Positions 61,171 through 64,000 of a stretch of DNA of 64,000 bases are shown here, piece by piece (positions within the stretch are counted from its first letter, which is position 1; every line of letters begins with the position of its first letter). The translations under genes were made by a program, and so were the position numbers. A model generated the notes under the pieces. It was not told the origin of the DNA, ran no database searches, and was given only the letters and a program-made list of their open reading frames with translations. This DNA comes from Stercorarius parasiticus (taxonomy: Eukaryota; Chordata; Aves; Charadriiformes; Stercorariidae): contig VWZL01000589.1 of assembly GCA_013396915.1 (NCBI GenBank), forward strand, positions 100,371 through 164,370. Direction: 5' to 3'.

Positions 61171-63660
61171 AGGGGGCTGAGCCACTTGAACTGCAGACAG
61201 GTGGCCTGGTGCTCCTCCCCTTCCTCCCACCCTTCCTCCTCTTCCTCCCAGCCCCATCAGTGGTGCGATGGGGATTCCAACAGCACACACCAACCAGCAC
61301 CTGGACATGGGGACTTCTCGCACCTCTTTGGCAGACACTTGCTGTTCCTTCTTTCCCTTCCTGCCTGTCTGACAGCCACAGCCCAGCCGATCCCTTCTTG
61401 ACCAGCTTCCCAAGGGAAAAGGGACTGTCCTGCCCCACCGCTCCAGTGCTGAGACCTTTGGACTTGTCTTCTGCCAGGGCGGTTTGTGTGGCGTGGGCAA
61501 CCGGGCTCTGCCGGGCAGCCTTTCCCTTCATCCAGCAGCTCCGAGTCCTGCGAAACCGCCCGGGACTCACAGCTGGAGCCCATCAGCTGCTGCTGGACTT
61601 TGTTCCTGCTACCCTTCCTTCTGTTTGTGGCGGATGTAAAACCGGGAGCTGGGGAATCCCGGCAGCAAGGCTGCCCTCTGCTCCCGAGAGGTGTTTGGTC
61701 TCAGATGCAGAAAAGAGGATTCTGTAGTTTTAACGCCCCAATACCCTTCCCTTTGAGATGCTGTTGTTGAAGCACCAGGATGGTTAAGCAGCAGAGCACC
61801 AGCACAGTAAAGTTATTTTGTGGCTTGAAGCAATGTAGATGCGCTCCAGCTGCAGGTCAGGACCTTTAGGAAAGTACCGCTCGCTGCCTCTTGCCACAGG
61901 GAGGGAGCCGGTTGGGCTTGCTGTGGCCAGGGATGTGGCTGGACACCCTTGCACCAGCCTCCTGTGCTTCAGCGCCCCCTGAATAACTGCTGGCCCCTTC
62001 CCAAGCGAGGTTTGTTGTAACACAGCGGCGCCTGCGCCTCTCCTCTCCCCTCCACTGCCTGCCTTCTGCCTTACATGATTCTTTCTCATCAGGGTTGTGC
62101 ACAAAGCTCAGATCGCCAAACCTCTGCTTCCTTTCCTGTCCCTGCATGCAGGCAGATGGCGGGGACCCCTCCTCCCCCGTGGGCCTCGCTGATATTCAGT
62201 GACAGCTTTTCTCCCCTGTGACCACGTTGGCTCAGGAAGCCCACCCAGCTGCCCTGCTCTGCTGTCTCCCTGCTTGTCCCCATGGGAGGAGAGGCAGGGC
62301 CAGATCCAAAATGCTCCAAAAGGTGGACAGAGGGATCTGGGACACAGGGAAAGGCACATGGAGGGCTGCAGGGTGCATGGAAAGTCATGAGGAGGGTCCT
62401 GGGGTGCCCATAAGCACAGGCAGGGGCTTTCAGAAAGGCCTGTGGAGAGCCCTGGGGAGCAGTGAGAGGCAGTTGGGAGGACTGTGGGCCCTCTGAAAGA
62501 CTCATAGAGGTCTCAGGGTTTCTGGAAGACTCAGGGAGGGCTCTGGGGAGGAAGGGAAAGCGAAAGGAGAGCTTTAGGGTACACTGAAAGCGCTTGGGCG
62601 CCCTAAAAGGCACCCGGAGTGCTCTGGGGCACACACACACGTGGAGGGCTCTGGGGTGCAGTGAAAGCCAAATACCAGGCTTGGTAGCACTGCAGAAAAA
62701 ACATGGAGGGCTCCGGGGCTGTTAGAAAGGATAACGCGGGGCACAGGTACACAGTGCAAGGCAGGCGGAGGCTCCTGGGGCGCACTGAAAGCCTCCTCCA
62801 CAACACACAGGGTCTGTGCCCACCCTGTGGGGGAGGATTCTCCTCTCTGGGAATGCCAGGAGTGGGGCTGCAGCCATGGTGCTCCTGGCAGTCTCACAAA
62901 CAGAAATCCGGACGGTCCTGAGGGAAAAGCAGCGGCCTCTGCCCCACTTCTGGCCATCCCACGCTTTGGAAGCGTTTCCCTCTGCATCAGCTCGTATAAG
63001 GGCGTCGGGGAGTGGAGCTGCAGGGGCTGAAGCAGCAGCCAGGAGAAATCACAGCAGCTCCTTCCAAGTGTGAGTTTGTTCCCCGGTTTATTGCAATTCT
63101 GCCCCGGTGATTGCAGGGGGATTGTTCTGAAGGTTTTGTTTTTCCCGTCTTGATCTCAGCCAAAGTGGTGTGTGCCCTGTGGCAGCTATCATTGCCTGGT
63201 GTTGCTGGGAGGATTCGGACCTCCAAAAATGATGCAAATCTCCTGGCAGTGCAGAGCAGAGGCGAGGTTGGGTCCTGCCAGCCTTTTCTTCAGGTTTTTG
63301 CTTCTGGGCAATATCGGCGTCACATCCAGAGCACGCGAGTGGTGGCACGTTTCAGTGCTGGGACGCACCTGGGCTGTACGTGTGGTGCCGGTGGTGCGTG
63401 GTGAGGCTGGGTTTCGCCGTTGAGGTTTTGGCTGAGAATGAGCCGTCGCTCTTGAGGGGAAAAGTTGTGAGAAATTGCCACCATCCCTTGCCTTGCATTC
63501 GTACGAAGGTCGCGAGTCCCTGCGGAGGGGAAATCAGCTCCCGTGAATGCAACGGGAACCAAAAGGGGCAGCTGCCTGCTTTTCCACCACCTACCTTTTT
63601 CCCTTTTATTTTTTTTCCTCTTCAGAAGTGTAAATATTAATACAGTCTAGTTTGCTTGGC
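61171..63660 (+). other. Probable 3' UTR and flank of ZFAND5-like gene
   Basis: Downstream of the stop. No canonical AATAAA was found on the plus strand to the end of the window. Variant signals AGTAAA (about 61805) and AATACA (about 63638), the latter followed by GT-rich sequence, are candidates. The UTR end is therefore uncertain. A degenerate tandem repeat occupies 62300-62810. Confidence 0.45.
62300..62810 (+). repeat. Degenerate minisatellite, about 33-35-bp period
   Basis: About 14 diverged copies of a unit like GGAGGGCTCTGGGGTGCACT-GAAAGGCACATG. The recurring words are gagggctctggggtgcagtgaaagcc and gagggctccggggctgttagaaagg (each shown only in part). It sits in the presumed 3' UTR or flank of the ZFAND5-like gene and keeps a long minus-strand frame open without coding evidence. 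Confidence 0.75.
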
Positions 63661-63913
63661 TGCTGTGGATGGTTCATTATGGGCACGAATGTGTCACGTG
63701 GCGCCTCAGCACTGGGCTCCTGTGGGGCTCTGTGCCTCAGTTTCCCCACGGCTAGGTAACTAATGGTGCCTGGTGGTGGCACCTGGCGTCCTGGGGCCGT
63801 ATCCAGCACTCCTGGGGGACCAGCTTCCCTCTTGGTGGGGGAGCTGCCTTCTCCACCCGTGTTTTCAGGGCGGGAGTGGGACCCCACGGTGCTTGTGAAG
63901 CAGGGGGGAGGGG
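63661..63913. other. 3' flank, MIR-like word
   Basis: Unique sequence with a MIR-type word (ctgtgcctcagtttccccac at 63730-63749). Nothing else is seen. Confidence 0.4.
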
Positions 63914-64000
63914 GGTTGAGCCCGGGCCTAGGCCCCCCAGGTGGGACCCACCATAGATCCCACCATAGGTCCCACCCGGGGCCTAGGCCCGGGCTCAACC
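63914..64000. repeat. Inverted repeat, perfect 23-bp arms, at window end
   Basis: Arms at 63914-63936 and 63978-64000 are perfect reverse complements, and pairing continues inward with mismatches (GGTGGGACC/GGTCCCACC). The loop holds two direct copies of CCCACCATAG. The right arm ends exactly at the window edge, so the full extent is unknown. It could be the end of a foldback or MITE-like element, or a hairpin-forming sequence. Confidence 0.85.

Noticed and set aside
62089..62640. 183-residue minus-strand open frame
   Set aside because: Antisense of the degenerate 33-35-bp repeat; repeated composition and no coding support.

Overview
This is a vertebrate nuclear-genome window, almost certainly avian. 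It has intron-containing genes with GT-AG junctions, high GC content with CpG-island promoters, and dispersed CR1 (chicken repeat 1) LINE fragments ending in the ATTCTATGA-type 3' tail. Only three protein-coding genes are supported. Nearly all other open frames are chance frames in GC-rich DNA or frames kept open by tandem repeats.

Layout. (1) About 1-14.9 kb holds the 5' part of a SCAMP4-like gene on the minus strand: two main coding exons, a short start exon, and a CpG-island promoter near 14.8-14.95 kb with ZNF143-, YY1- and E-box-like sites. The rest of the gene lies left of the window. (2) About 15.05-15.99 kb is a CR1 element with recognisable reverse-transcriptase 3' coding remnants. 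(3) About 18.6-37.3 kb holds a complete ten-exon gene for a ROR-family (NR1F) nuclear receptor on the minus strand. Its predicted 465-residue protein is closest to ROR-beta but clearly differs from RORA, RORB and RORC as I know them. Its last two exons are present twice because a 1,961-bp segment is repeated on either side of a 22-N gap. (4) About 37.4-53 kb is intergenic, with several minisatellites, possible conserved noncoding islands and a consensus ROR response element, ending in a CCCCTATAGC-type tandem array that runs into a 239-N gap. (5) About 53.2-61.2 kb, on the plus strand, encodes a 207-residue A20/AN1 zinc-finger protein related to ZFAND5 and ZFAND6 but apparently a separate paralogue. 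Beyond it lie a degenerate 33-bp-type repeat and, at the window edge, a perfect 23-bp-armed inverted repeat.

The three genes do not form a pathway. SCAMP4 is a secretory-carrier membrane protein, the ROR-like gene is a DNA-binding transcription factor, and the ZFAND gene is a ubiquitin/proteasome-linked zinc-finger protein. Their linkage is informative: SCAMP, ROR and ZFAND5/6 relatives are also linked elsewhere in vertebrate genomes. I read this window as a fourth member of an ancient duplicated chromosome block, carrying a fourth ROR gene and a third ZFAND5/6 gene that mammals seem to lack. That interpretation rests on recalled family sequences and needs a phylogeny.
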